From Whitmania pigra (taxonomy: Eukaryota > Annelida > Clitellata > Hirudinida > Haemopidae), in the NCBI GenBank assembly GCA_021613335.1, contig JAJTWR010000479.1, forward strand, positions 434,001 to 498,000: a stretch of DNA of 64,000 nt. The letters are read 5' to 3'. Below are positions 54,201 to 63,197 of this stretch, piece by piece; position 1 is the first letter of the stretch; each line of letters opens with the position of its first letter. The notes under the pieces are model-generated. The model saw only the letters and a program-made list of their open reading frames with translations, searched no databases and was not told the DNA's origin. Made by a program: the position numbers and the translations under genes.

Positions 54201-54959
54201 ATGGTTAGAACTGCATTAATAACCGGCGCTACTTCAGGCATTGGCGAAGCTGTTTCGCATATTTTAGCGCAAAACGGCTTTAATCTTGTTTTGCTTGCCC
54301 GAAGAGAAGAACGACTGGAAAAACTGGCCGGTTATTTAACCGGTAATTATGCCATTAAGGTTAAAACCGTTAAAGCCGATGTAAGCAACCGTGAAAATAT
54401 AACTTATGTTTTGGAAAACCTCCAGGAGGAATGGAAAGCTATTGACGTATTGATAAATAATGCCGGTTTGAGCCTGGGTTTAGAACCGATTGATAAAGGT
54501 AATTTAGAGGATTGGGATACTATGATAGACACGAATGTAAAAGGTTTACTTTATGTAAGTAAAGCGGTTTGCGGATGGATGGTAAAAAGAAAAACGGGTC
54601 ATATCATAAACATTGGTTCTGTGGCAGGGCAGGAGGTGTATCCTAACGGAAATGTTTATTGCGCTACCAAACATGCGGTAGACGCTTTAAGCAAAGCAAT
54701 GCGTATAGATTTGTTGCCGCATGATATAAAAGTTACGGCCATAAATCCGGGCATGGTAGAAACCGAATTTTCCCTTGTGCGTTTTAAAGGAGACAAAGAC
54801 AGAGCCAAAAAAGTATACGACCGATTAGAGCCCTTGGTTGCGCAAGATATTGCCGAGGCAATTTGGTTTGCGATAAGCAGGCCTCCTCGGGTAAACATAA
54901 ACCAAATGTTGATTATGCCCGCCGCGCAAGCAACAGCAACCGTTATTAAAAGAAATTAG
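54201..54959 (+). CDS. short-chain dehydrogenase/reductase (YdfG-like)
   Basis: 252 residues from the ATG at 54201. Rossmann motif TGATSGIGEAV, NNAG at about 85, catalytic Ser in GSVAG and YCATKHAV (Tyr-x3-Lys). INPGMVETEFSLVRFKGD resembles the YdfG serine/3-hydroxy acid dehydrogenase group, NADP-preferring by RREER after beta-2. Actual substrate not determinable. The YqeY gene follows in 10 bp. Confidence 0.88.
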   Translation: MVRTALITGATSGIGEAVSHILAQNGFNLVLLARREERLEKLAGYLTGNYAIKVKTVKADVSNRENITYVLENLQEEWKAIDVLINNAGLSLGLEPIDKGNLEDWDTMIDTNVKGLLYVSKAVCGWMVKRKTGHIINIGSVAGQEVYPNGNVYCATKHAVDALSKAMRIDLLPHDIKVTAINPGMVETEFSLVRFKGDKDRAKKVYDRLEPLVAQDIAEAIWFAISRPPRVNINQMLIMPAAQATATVIKRN

Positions 54960-54969
54960 CATTAAAATC

Positions 54970-55422
54970 ATGATATCAAACCACATAGATCAAGAAATAA
55001 AACAAGCCATGCTGGCTAAAGACCGGGTTACATTACGCGGATTAAGGGCTATTAAGGCTGCCTTTCTTTTAGCCAAAACAGAAAAAAGCGGCTTGGAAGA
55101 ACTTACTGAACAGGCAGAAATTAAAATTTTGCAAAAATTGGTAAAACAACGCAAAGAATCTGCCGATATTTATAAAAATCAACGTCGGGATGATTTATTG
55201 AGGATTGAACAGGAAGAAATAGAGGTAATCAGTAAATTTTTACCCGTTCAACTCAGTCATTCGGATATAGAAAAAGCAATAGAACAAATTATTTCTCAAA
55301 CCGATGCCGCCAGTATCAAAGATATAGGGAAGGTGATGGGTCTGGCAAATAAAGATTTAGCCGGTAGGGCGGAAAGCAAACTGATTGGAGAAATTGTAAA
55401 ACAAAAATTAGCGTCATTGTAA
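54970..55422 (+). CDS. YqeY/GatB-domain protein
   Basis: 150 residues. All-helical YqeY fold: QEIKQAMLAKDRVTLRGLRAIKAAF, then KQRKESADIYKNQRRDDLLRIEQEEI and a C-terminal GatB-like region (IKDIGKVMGLANKDLAGRAESKLIGEIVK). Related to the tRNA-binding tail of GatB; role in amidotransferase or translation quality is only suggested. Downstream of the SDR gene by 10 bp. Confidence 0.88.
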   Translation: MISNHIDQEIKQAMLAKDRVTLRGLRAIKAAFLLAKTEKSGLEELTEQAEIKILQKLVKQRKESADIYKNQRRDDLLRIEQEEIEVISKFLPVQLSHSDIEKAIEQIISQTDAASIKDIGKVMGLANKDLAGRAESKLIGEIVKQKLASL

Positions 55423-55504
55423 ATCATTTTTTTGAGTTAATTAGATTTTTTACGACAAGATCGGAATGTTTTTAAACTAAAGGCATTTAGAGAGATAAGA
55501 TTTT

Positions 55505-56269
55505 ATGAAATACGAAGTAGTTGAAGAAGGCGGGTTTAAATATGTAGAAGCCGGAAGGGGTGAAACCATCCTGTTACTTCATGGTTTAATGGGCGAATTG
55601 AGTAACTGGGAAACGGTAATTAACCGGTTTAAACAGAAATATCGGGTGGTGGTTCCTGTTTTACCTATTTATGAACTGCCCATTTTAACCCTGGGCGTAA
55701 AGGCGTTGTCTAAATATGTTTATAAATTCTTAAAATACAAGAGATTAAATCAGGTGGCGCTTGTTGGTAATTCTTTAGGAGGGCATGTGGGTTTGATATT
55801 TACCGTTGCTTACCAGGAGTTTGTAAAAGCTTTGGTACTAACCGGGAGTTCGGGTCTATATGAAAATGCTTTTGGCGGATCTTTTCCGCGCCGGGAAAGT
55901 TACCATTATGTTAAAGAAAAAGTAGAACTCACGTTTTACGATCCAAAGGTTGCCAGCAAAGAACTTGTTGATGAAGTTTTTCAAACCGTAAACGATCGTT
56001 CGCGGGTAATTCGTATTTTGGCTATGGCTAAATCGGCCATTAGGCATAATATGACTAAAGAATTGCACAAAATAACCATCCCCGTTTCTTTAATTTGGGG
56101 TAAACAAGATAAAATAACTCCGCCAGAGGTAGCCGAAGAGTTTCATCAGATGCTTCCAAATTCGGAGTTGAATTGGGTTGATAAATGCGGACACGTGCCC
56201 ATGATGGAGCATCCGGAGATTTTTAATGCGTTTTTGGAGAAATTTTTGAATCGAGTTTTATTAAAATAA
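55505..56269 (+). CDS. alpha/beta hydrolase
   Basis: 254 residues, cytosolic. LLLHGLMGELSNW oxyanion region (24-36), nucleophile elbow GNSLGG with Ser90, acid in WGKQDKITP (about Asp203) and CGHVPMMEHP with the catalytic His (about 232). A normal hydrolase fold, substrate unknown. The CBS gene starts 6 bp after the stop, so it probably begins the envelope/cofactor run. Confidence 0.87.
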   Translation: MKYEVVEEGGFKYVEAGRGETILLLHGLMGELSNWETVINRFKQKYRVVVPVLPIYELPILTLGVKALSKYVYKFLKYKRLNQVALVGNSLGGHVGLIFTVAYQEFVKALVLTGSSGLYENAFGGSFPRRESYHYVKEKVELTFYDPKVASKELVDEVFQTVNDRSRVIRILAMAKSAIRHNMTKELHKITIPVSLIWGKQDKITPPEVAEEFHQMLPNSELNWVDKCGHVPMMEHPEIFNAFLEKFLNRVLLK

Positions 56270-56274
56270 ATTGA

Positions 56275-56940
56275 ATGCAGGCGTCAGCGCTTATATCAGA
56301 TATTGTGTTTCCAGTAAAAACGTCAGATACTGTCCGTAAGGCGTTGGAACAGATGACAGAGTTTAAAGTATCGCACTTGCCTGTTGTCAATAAATCGCAT
56401 TTTGTGGGTTTAATTGCCGAAGAGGAGTTGCTTGAAGCCCGTCACGGAGAAACTGTCATTGAGGCCTTGTCGTTTTCAATTGTTAATCCTTTTGTGTTTA
56501 AAGATGCGCACATTTATGATGTAATAAAGTTGCAAAATCAACTTCAGATTTCTTTAATTCCCGTGTTGGATAAGCAAAGTAATTACTTTGGGGTAATTAC
56601 TTTAAGCAAGTTGCTGGCATATGCGGCCGATCTTTTTTCGCTAAAAGAACCCGGAGGCATCATTATTTTGTCTATCGGTAACAGGCATAATTCTTTGGCC
56701 CATATAGCGCAGATTGTAGAAATGAATAATGCCCAAATTTTATCTTCTTATGTAAACTCGTTTCCCGATTCTACCAAACTGGAAATAACTTTAAAAATTA
56801 ACAGGACGGAACTTTCCGGGATTATAGCCGCCTTTGAACGATATAATTATGAGGTAACCGCTTTTTTCAATAATAACGCGTACGACAAAAGCGTGACAAC
56901 AGATCGTTATAACTCATTGATAACCTATCTGAATGTGTAA
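56275..56940 (+). CDS. CBS-pair protein with C-terminal ACT-like domain
   Basis: 221 residues. CBS1 (about 1-60: VKTSDTVRKALEQM, HLPVVNKSHFVGLI) and CBS2 (about 70-125: ISLIPVLDKQSNYFGVIT) form an adenine-nucleotide-sensing module. Residues about 135-205 resemble an ACT fold (GGIIILSIGNRHNSLAHIAQIVEMNNAQI). Likely a cytosolic regulator; its position 3 bp before nadK hints at a link to nucleotide or NAD status, which is inferred. Confidence 0.82.
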   Translation: MQASALISDIVFPVKTSDTVRKALEQMTEFKVSHLPVVNKSHFVGLIAEEELLEARHGETVIEALSFSIVNPFVFKDAHIYDVIKLQNQLQISLIPVLDKQSNYFGVITLSKLLAYAADLFSLKEPGGIIILSIGNRHNSLAHIAQIVEMNNAQILSSYVNSFPDSTKLEITLKINRTELSGIIAAFERYNYEVTAFFNNNAYDKSVTTDRYNSLITYLNV

Positions 56941-56943
56941 TTT

Positions 56944-57825
56944 ATGAAAATAGCCATTTACGGCAGGGAATTTAACGAGCATGTGATTCCTTTTATACAG
57001 GAAGTTTTCAACGCGCTGTCTCCTGAAAAGGCTGAAATATCGGTGTATGACAAATTTTACGATTTTATAAAGCATAAGGTTAAAATCAAGCGCAGGCCTA
57101 ATATTTTTACCAATCACGAGCAGCTGGTAAATAATGCAAAAATTTTGTTAAGTTTGGGCGGGGACGGCACTTTTCTTGATACCCTGGCGCTGATTAGAGA
57201 TTCTGAAATTCAGGTAACAGGTATTAATTTTGGTCGCTTGGGCTTTTTGGCCAGCATAAATAAAAATGATATTCATGGCGCGATGACAGAATTGATAAAC
57301 GGAAATTATACCCTTGATAAACGAAGCGTTTTGAATATCGAATCGGAAAGCCGATTATTTGGGGATGAAAATTTTGCTTTGAATGATATTACCATCCATA
57401 GGCGTAACAACTCTGCCATGATGGTTATTCATGCTTATATGGACGGCGAATTTTTAAATTCTTATTGGGCGGATGGATTAATTATTGCAACGCCTACGGG
57501 TTCAACGGCTTATTCGTTAAGTTGCGGAGGGCCTATTATTCACCCCAGCGCTCAAAACTTTGTTATCACTCCTATTGCTTCGCATAATTTGAATGTTAGA
57601 CCGATTGTTGTTTCTGATAAAGTTAACTTTACGTTCGAAGTTGATGTGAGAAGTGCTAAATTTTTAGTATCTTGCGACTCAAGAACGGTTACTGTCAATC
57701 GTTCGGTTAAAATTTCTGTTAATAAAGGTAAATTTTACATAAATTTCATAAGGCTTAATAAAGAAACTTATCTTACTACGTTGAGGGAGAAACTTATGTG
57801 GGGCATAGATAAACGTAATTACTAA
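56944..57825 (+). CDS. nadK: NAD kinase
   Basis: 293 residues. Phosphorylates NAD to NADP. Catalytic GGDGTFLDT with the conserved Asp, INFGRLGFLA, NDITIHRR, YWADGLIIATPTGSTAYSLS and GGPIIHP, the full NadK motif set. Cytosolic. Coupled with the CBS gene (3 bp) and the DUF6089 gene (1 bp gap). Confidence 0.93.
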   Translation: MKIAIYGREFNEHVIPFIQEVFNALSPEKAEISVYDKFYDFIKHKVKIKRRPNIFTNHEQLVNNAKILLSLGGDGTFLDTLALIRDSEIQVTGINFGRLGFLASINKNDIHGAMTELINGNYTLDKRSVLNIESESRLFGDENFALNDITIHRRNNSAMMVIHAYMDGEFLNSYWADGLIIATPTGSTAYSLSCGGPIIHPSAQNFVITPIASHNLNVRPIVVSDKVNFTFEVDVRSAKFLVSCDSRTVTVNRSVKISVNKGKFYINFIRLNKETYLTTLREKLMWGIDKRNY

Positions 57826-57826
57826 A

Positions 57827-58621
57827 ATGAAACTAAAACATTTTTGTGCGGTTGTAATATGCAGTTGTGTTTTTGTACCGAATGCTATTGCTCAAAGCTG
57901 GGAAATTGGCATTAATGCCGGAGCAGCCAGTTATATTGGCGATTTGAATCCTGTAAATCCCGCTAAAATTAGCGGAATAAGTAGCGGAGTTTTTGGACGT
58001 TATAACCTTGACGCTTACTGGGGTTTTGGTTTATATTATGGTTTTGGAAATATAGCGGCCGACGACAGTAAATCAAAAGATTTATATTACGTGAAAAGAA
58101 ACTTACGTTTTAAAACGGATATTCATGAGGTTAGCGCGCAGGCAACTCTTAATTTTTTGAATTATATGACGGCCTCTGAAGGCAGACGTTTAACGCCGTA
58201 TTTGCAAGCCGGTTTCGGCGTTTTTTCTTATAACCCCAAAGCAAAATACGTAGATAACAAGTATTACGATCTCAGGGGCTTAATGACCGAAGGACAATCA
58301 AGATCGTATTCAACTTACGCTTTTGCGCTAATATACGGAGCGGGCGTAAAATATAACGCAAACGAAAGTTGGTCTGTTTTTTTACAAGTAATGGCTCGTA
58401 CCGCTTTTACGGATTATTTAGACGATGTGAGCGGTACTTATCCTAATGAATCGGTATTTCCTTATGGAAATTTCGGCGGTATAAGAAAATATTTTTCCGA
58501 TCGTTCCAGTCCGTCTAACGCGCCGGGGGCTATGCGCGGCGACGGCAGGAAAAATGATTATTACATTTTTGCAGGTTTTGGTATAACTTATACCTTTGTG
58601 AACAACAAATGCCATTTCTAA
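57827..58621 (+). CDS. DUF6089 outer-membrane beta-barrel protein
   Basis: 264 residues, signal peptide (1-22, AIAQS). Strand-rich with WEIGINAGAASYIGDLNP, SGVFGRYNLDAYWGFGL, LTPYLQAGFGVFSYNP and a Gly-rich charged loop (SDRSSPSNAPGAMRGDG) before the last strand. This DUF6089 pattern between nadK and uppS/bamA is familiar from Bacteroidota. Function unknown; the neighbourhood suggests envelope assembly. Confidence 0.83.
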   Translation: MKLKHFCAVVICSCVFVPNAIAQSWEIGINAGAASYIGDLNPVNPAKISGISSGVFGRYNLDAYWGFGLYYGFGNIAADDSKSKDLYYVKRNLRFKTDIHEVSAQATLNFLNYMTASEGRRLTPYLQAGFGVFSYNPKAKYVDNKYYDLRGLMTEGQSRSYSTYAFALIYGAGVKYNANESWSVFLQVMARTAFTDYLDDVSGTYPNESVFPYGNFGGIRKYFSDRSSPSNAPGAMRGDGRKNDYYIFAGFGITYTFVNNKCHF

Positions 58622-58642
58622 AATCTGGGGCCTGCAAGTTAA

Positions 58643-59374
58643 ATGGATTTAAAAGATCTGATAGATATACAAAAATTGCCTGAACACATAGCCATCATTA
58701 TGGATGGAAATGGTCGTTGGGCAAAAAATAAAGGGAAACTTCGGGTATTTGGTCATGAGAGCGGGGTGCTTTCGGTAAAAGACATTGTAGAGGGGTGCGT
58801 AGAAATAGGGGTTAAATTTTTAACGGTATACGCCTTTTCAACGGAGAATTGGAGCCGCCCGGTTGATGAAGTAAATGCCTTAATGGAGTTGCTGATATCA
58901 ACCATTAATGCCCAAGCAGAGGCTTTGAACCGAAATAATGTAAAACTTAATGCTATTGGCCATTTACAATCGCTTCCTAAAAAGTGTGCAGACGATTTAG
59001 CAGATGTAATGGAAATAACCAAAAATAACGCCAAATGTACTCTTACCCTTGCATTAAGCTACAGCGGAAAATGGGAAATTATTGAAGCAGTCAAAAAATT
59101 AGCTCAACTTGCGGCAGAAGGAAGCATCAAACCTCATGAAATTAATGAGGCCCTTTTTGCAGATCAGCTTTCTACCAAAGGAATTCCGGATCCGGAGCTT
59201 ATGATACGCACCAGCGGCGAGCGGCGAATTAGTAATTTTTTGCTTTGGCAATTGGCTTATGCCGAACTTTATTTCACCGAAACCCTTTGGCCTGATTTTA
59301 GAAGAGAGCATCTTTTTGAGGCCATTTTAGATTACCAAAAACGCGAACGTCGCTTTGGAAAAATTAATGAATAA
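58643..59374 (+). CDS. uppS: undecaprenyl diphosphate synthase (cis-prenyltransferase)
   Basis: 243 residues. Makes the C55 lipid carrier for peptidoglycan and polysaccharides. IIMDGNGRWAKNKGK with catalytic Asp21, GHESGV, YAFSTENWSRP, and MIRTSGERRISNFLLWQLAYAELYF are the cis-IPPS motifs. Cytosolic, membrane-associated. Lies 21 bp after the DUF6089 gene and 73 bp before bamA. Confidence 0.94.
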   Translation: MDLKDLIDIQKLPEHIAIIMDGNGRWAKNKGKLRVFGHESGVLSVKDIVEGCVEIGVKFLTVYAFSTENWSRPVDEVNALMELLISTINAQAEALNRNNVKLNAIGHLQSLPKKCADDLADVMEITKNNAKCTLTLALSYSGKWEIIEAVKKLAQLAAEGSIKPHEINEALFADQLSTKGIPDPELMIRTSGERRISNFLLWQLAYAELYFTETLWPDFRREHLFEAILDYQKRERRFGKINE

Positions 59375-59447
59375 CTTAACTAAATTTTCTTTTAACATTT
59401 TTTAACAAGAGTATAAATTAACTTAGCAACGTTTTTTTAAAGAGTAG

Positions 59448-61982
59448 ATGAAAAAAATATATCAGCTGATTTTACTGTTGTTGGTAGGGCTTTCTGCAAT
59501 GGCGCAGCCCAGATTAATAAGGCCGCAAGCAACCCCTTCCTTAAAAATAAAAGGTTCTGATTTAGACTATTTTAATCCTAGAGAATACATCATTGGCGGT
59601 ATTACTCTTACCGGCACAAAATATCTGGAAAAAGACGTAATTATTACTTTATCTAAACTAAGCAAAGATGAAAGGGTGTTGTTGCCGGGCGAGGCAACGG
59701 CAAATGCCATTAAAAATCTTTGGGCTCAAGGTCTTTTTGACGATATTAAAATCAATATTGATCATATGGCAGGCGATAGCGTTTTCTTTAATATAGACGT
59801 TGTAGAACGGCCTCGTTTATCAGGGTTTGAGTTTTTTGGGGTCAATAAATCGCAAAAAACGGATATTTCCGAAAAACTGCAAGATAAAGCCGGAAAAACC
59901 ATCATCAATGCCAATTTATACAATACCACAACTTCCATCATCAAAAAGTTTTTACACGATAAAGGCTTTTTTTATACTACCGTAAATTTCGAATCCAAGC
60001 CTGATCCCAATCAAGAGAACAGCGTAATCCTTCAGGTTAAAATAAACAAAGGCCGCCGGGTTAAAGTTCATGAAATTAATTTTACGGGAAATAAAGAATT
60101 TACAGACGCCAAACTGCGTAAGTTTTTAAAGAAAACAAAGCGGCAGGCTTTTTATAAAATATTTGGCAGCCGAAAATTTAATAAAGAAAAATACGAAGCA
60201 GATAAGCTTACTTTGGTTTCTAAAATGCAAGAAAAAGGCTTTCGCGATGCGGCAGTTTTAAAAGATAGCGTTTATCGCTATAACGATAAGAGCGTAGGGG
60301 TAAAAATAGATATAAACGAAGGCCGAAAATATTATTTTGGAAATATTACTTGGGTTGGTAACGCTAAATACACAACAGAATTTTTACAAAAGGTTTTTGG
60401 ATTAGAAAAAGGCGATGTTTTTAATGAAGAAAAGATGGATAAGAAAATCAGGGGCAGCGCCAACAGCGATGATGTTTCCAGCATTTATTTAAACGACGGT
60501 TATCTTACCTTTAATATTGTTCCGGTACAAACGCGTATTTATAACGACACAATAGATGTTGAAATGCGTATTACCGAAGGCCCTCAGTATACCAATAACA
60601 AAATTTCCATAATAGGCAACAACATTACCAACGATAGGGTAATATTACGCGAGATTATGACTAAACCCGGCGAATTTTTTTCAAAAGACTTATTGGTAAG
60701 AAGCGTGCGTCAAATAGGCGCTTTAGGTAATTTCGACGAGTCTAAAACCAACCCTGTTCCAAAACCAAATCCAACTGACGGAACAGTTGATATAGAATAC
60801 CACGTGGAAGAAAAACCGTCAGACCAGATAGAGCTTTCGGGAGGTTTTGGCCAAGGGCGGATAATTGGCACTTTGGGTTTAAATTTCAATAATTTTAGTT
60901 TGAGAAATTTATTTAAACAACCATTGCCAAAAGGCGACGGACAAAGGTTAAGCCTGCGCGGGCAAGCCAGCGGTAAAAGTTATCAATCTTACAGTTTCTC
61001 GTTTCAAGAGCCATGGTTTGGAGGCAAAAAACCGATAAGTTTTGGGGTTAGCTCATATATGTCGGTGCAATCAAATGGTTTATCAAGAGATAATGACTCC
61101 TATTACGGTATACGTTTAAGCGGAATTGCCTTTAGTTTGGGAAGGCGCATAAACTGGCCTGATAATTATTTCTCGTTATCGCATGCGGTCAGCTTGAATC
61201 AATATATTTTAAATAAATATCCCGGTTTTAAATTTTCTACGGGTACTTCTTACAACCTTAACTTTACTCAAGAGTTGTCCCGCGATTCGCGTAACCATAA
61301 TATTTTTCCAACCGGAGGGAGTTATATCAGATTAACTTTACAAGCTACTCCGCCGTATTCTTTATTAAATAATTTAAATTATAAAATAGCGCCAGATAAA
61401 GATCGATACAAATTTGTAGAATATTATAAATGGAAATTAGAAGGGCAATGGTTTGAGTCTGTGGCGGATAAATTGGTATTTAAAGGTCAGGCGCAATTCG
61501 GTTTTTTAGGCGAATATAATTCGGCGGTAGGGCAATCGCCTTTTGAACGGTTTAAATTAGGCGGCGATGGCATGCAAGGTTTTGACTTTTTGCAAGGTTC
61601 AGAAGTTATAGGGCTTCGCGGATACGCAAATAATTCGGTAATTCCGGTCAGTTCAGACGCTAGTATTGCGCAAACCTCGGGTAGTCCAATTTTTGTTAAA
61701 TATGTAATGGAATTGCGTTACCCTGTTATCCAATCGCAAACGGCAACCGCTTTTTTAACTGCCTTTGTCGAAGGCGGCAACACCTGGAATTCTTTTGGGG
61801 CCTTTAATCCGTTTAATATTAGAAGATCTGCGGGTATTGGCGCAAAAATATTTTTACCGATATTTGGCTTGGTTGGTATAGATTACGGTTATGGATTTGA
61901 TAAAATAATGGGTATTACCCCGCCTCCCAATAAAGGACAATTTCACTTTAATATTGCCCAACAATTGGGAGGGTTTAACTAA
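59448..61982 (+). CDS. bamA: BamA, outer-membrane protein assembly factor
   Basis: 844 residues, signal peptide (1-19, AMAQ). About five POTRA domains (about 45-460, e.g. GGITLTGTKYLEKD, VHEINFTGNKEF, YFGNITWVGNAKY, NKISIIGNN) and a 16-strand Omp85 barrel ending FHFNIAQQLGGFN; the RGYANN segment corresponds to the VRGF/Y lid-lock motif. Inserts beta-barrel proteins. Two Skp-like chaperone genes follow. Confidence 0.94.
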   Translation: MKKIYQLILLLLVGLSAMAQPRLIRPQATPSLKIKGSDLDYFNPREYIIGGITLTGTKYLEKDVIITLSKLSKDERVLLPGEATANAIKNLWAQGLFDDIKINIDHMAGDSVFFNIDVVERPRLSGFEFFGVNKSQKTDISEKLQDKAGKTIINANLYNTTTSIIKKFLHDKGFFYTTVNFESKPDPNQENSVILQVKINKGRRVKVHEINFTGNKEFTDAKLRKFLKKTKRQAFYKIFGSRKFNKEKYEADKLTLVSKMQEKGFRDAAVLKDSVYRYNDKSVGVKIDINEGRKYYFGNITWVGNAKYTTEFLQKVFGLEKGDVFNEEKMDKKIRGSANSDDVSSIYLNDGYLTFNIVPVQTRIYNDTIDVEMRITEGPQYTNNKISIIGNNITNDRVILREIMTKPGEFFSKDLLVRSVRQIGALGNFDESKTNPVPKPNPTDGTVDIEYHVEEKPSDQIELSGGFGQGRIIGTLGLNFNNFSLRNLFKQPLPKGDGQRLSLRGQASGKSYQSYSFSFQEPWFGGKKPISFGVSSYMSVQSNGLSRDNDSYYGIRLSGIAFSLGRRINWPDNYFSLSHAVSLNQYILNKYPGFKFSTGTSYNLNFTQELSRDSRNHNIFPTGGSYIRLTLQATPPYSLLNNLNYKIAPDKDRYKFVEYYKWKLEGQWFESVADKLVFKGQAQFGFLGEYNSAVGQSPFERFKLGGDGMQGFDFLQGSEVIGLRGYANNSVIPVSSDASIAQTSGSPIFVKYVMELRYPVIQSQTATAFLTAFVEGGNTWNSFGAFNPFNIRRSAGIGAKIFLPIFGLVGIDYGYGFDKIMGITPPPNKGQFHFNIAQQLGGFN

Positions 61983-61999
61983 TTATATACAATCTAACA

Positions 62000-62527
62000 A
62001 TGAAAAAATATATCTTAATAAGCCTTATGTTTTTGGGCTTTGGGGCTTTTGCTCAAAGAACGGCTTATGTAGATACAGAGTATATTCTTAAACATATGCC
62101 TGAGTATAAATCAACCCTCACACAGCTTGAGGGGGTATCCAAACAATTTGAAAAACAAGTGGATGATAGCTTTGATGAAATAGATAAGATGTATAAAGCG
62201 TATCAGGCCGATCAGGTTTTGTTAACGGATGATATGCGAAAACGCAGAGAGAACGAGATTATTGAGAAAGAAAAAAAGGCAAAGGAGTTGCAACGCCAAA
62301 AATTTGGTCCGGATGGCGATCTTTTTCAAATGCGGGTCAAATTTTTAAAACCGATACAAGAAAAAGTGTCTAAAGTTATTGCCGAGATTGCAAAAAATAA
62401 ATTTATCGATTTTGTTTTCGATAAAAGCAGCGAATCAACCATGATAATTTACGCTTCTTCAACTTATGATTTAAGCAATGACGTAATTATTAAATTAGGT
62501 TATAAACCCGGTTCTTTGGCTAATTAA
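62000..62527 (+). CDS. OmpH/Skp-family periplasmic chaperone 1
   Basis: 175 residues, signal peptide (1-19, GAFAQ). TAYVDTEYILKHMPEYKSTLTQLE start and a long charged helical hairpin (about 45-130) are the Skp/OmpH jellyfish-tentacle pattern; C-terminal FVFDKSSESTMIIYAS strand. Escorts unfolded outer-membrane proteins to BamA, 17 bp upstream. Confidence 0.9.
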   Translation: MKKYILISLMFLGFGAFAQRTAYVDTEYILKHMPEYKSTLTQLEGVSKQFEKQVDDSFDEIDKMYKAYQADQVLLTDDMRKRRENEIIEKEKKAKELQRQKFGPDGDLFQMRVKFLKPIQEKVSKVIAEIAKNKFIDFVFDKSSESTMIIYASSTYDLSNDVIIKLGYKPGSLAN

Positions 62528-62562
62528 ACCATATAAAAAAAATAAAAATAAGGAACAAAAAA

Positions 62563-63141
62563 ATGAAAAAGTTAATGAATGTATTTGTTGTTGCAGCAGG
62601 ATTATTGTTTATTGCCAATACTGTTAACGCACAACAAAAATTGGGGCATATTAACTCAGATGAGATTTTTGCCGCTTGGGAAGAGGCTAAAACAGTGCAA
62701 ATCACCCTTGATAATTTAGGCAAAACCAAACAAGCCGAAATTGATAAAATGATTAACGAATATCAAACCCAACTTAAAGCCGCTCAGGAAAAAGAAAGAA
62801 CTTTAAGCGAAGCAAATAAGGAAGTGGTAATGAAAGAATTGCAACATGCCCAAACTCAGTTGCAAGATTTAGCCAAAAGAATTGAAGAAGCTCGTACCAA
62901 AGCAGGCGAAGATTTGCAAAACAAACAGGCAGAACTTTTAAACCCGCTTAGGCATAAAGTAGAAAATGCGATTAAAGCGGTAGCTAAAGAAAAAGGGTTT
63001 GCCTATGTGTTTGATGTTTCTCCGCAATTGGGCGGTAGCGTGACGTACTCAGAAGGAGGCGAAGATATTACAGGGTTTGTAAAAACAAAATTAGGCATTG
63101 GAACCGCAAAACCGGCGGCTACAAGTACTAAAAAACATTAA
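62563..63141 (+). CDS. OmpH/Skp-family periplasmic chaperone 2
   Basis: 192 residues, signal peptide (1-24, NAQQ). KLGHINSDEIFAAWEEAK, long coiled helices (about 50-140, heavily Lys/Glu/Gln) and AYVFDVSPQLGGSV. Paralogue of the preceding gene, with a Lys/Ala/Thr-rich tail. A terminator follows it. Confidence 0.9.
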   Translation: MKKLMNVFVVAAGLLFIANTVNAQQKLGHINSDEIFAAWEEAKTVQITLDNLGKTKQAEIDKMINEYQTQLKAAQEKERTLSEANKEVVMKELQHAQTQLQDLAKRIEEARTKAGEDLQNKQAELLNPLRHKVENAIKAVAKEKGFAYVFDVSPQLGGSVTYSEGGEDITGFVKTKLGIGTAKPAATSTKKH

Positions 63142-63167
63142 TTAATTAAAAACATTTAATAAATTGC

Positions 63168-63197
63168 GGCATTGGGCATAAGTCTGATGCCTTTTTT
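63168..63197 (+). terminator. hairpin with T-tract abutting the murI start codon
   Basis: GGCAT (63168-63172) pairs with ATGCC (63187-63191), loop 14 nt with possible inner pairing, then six T's (63192-63197) ending directly at the murI ATG (63198). It should terminate the bamA-skp transcript. Confidence 0.55.
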
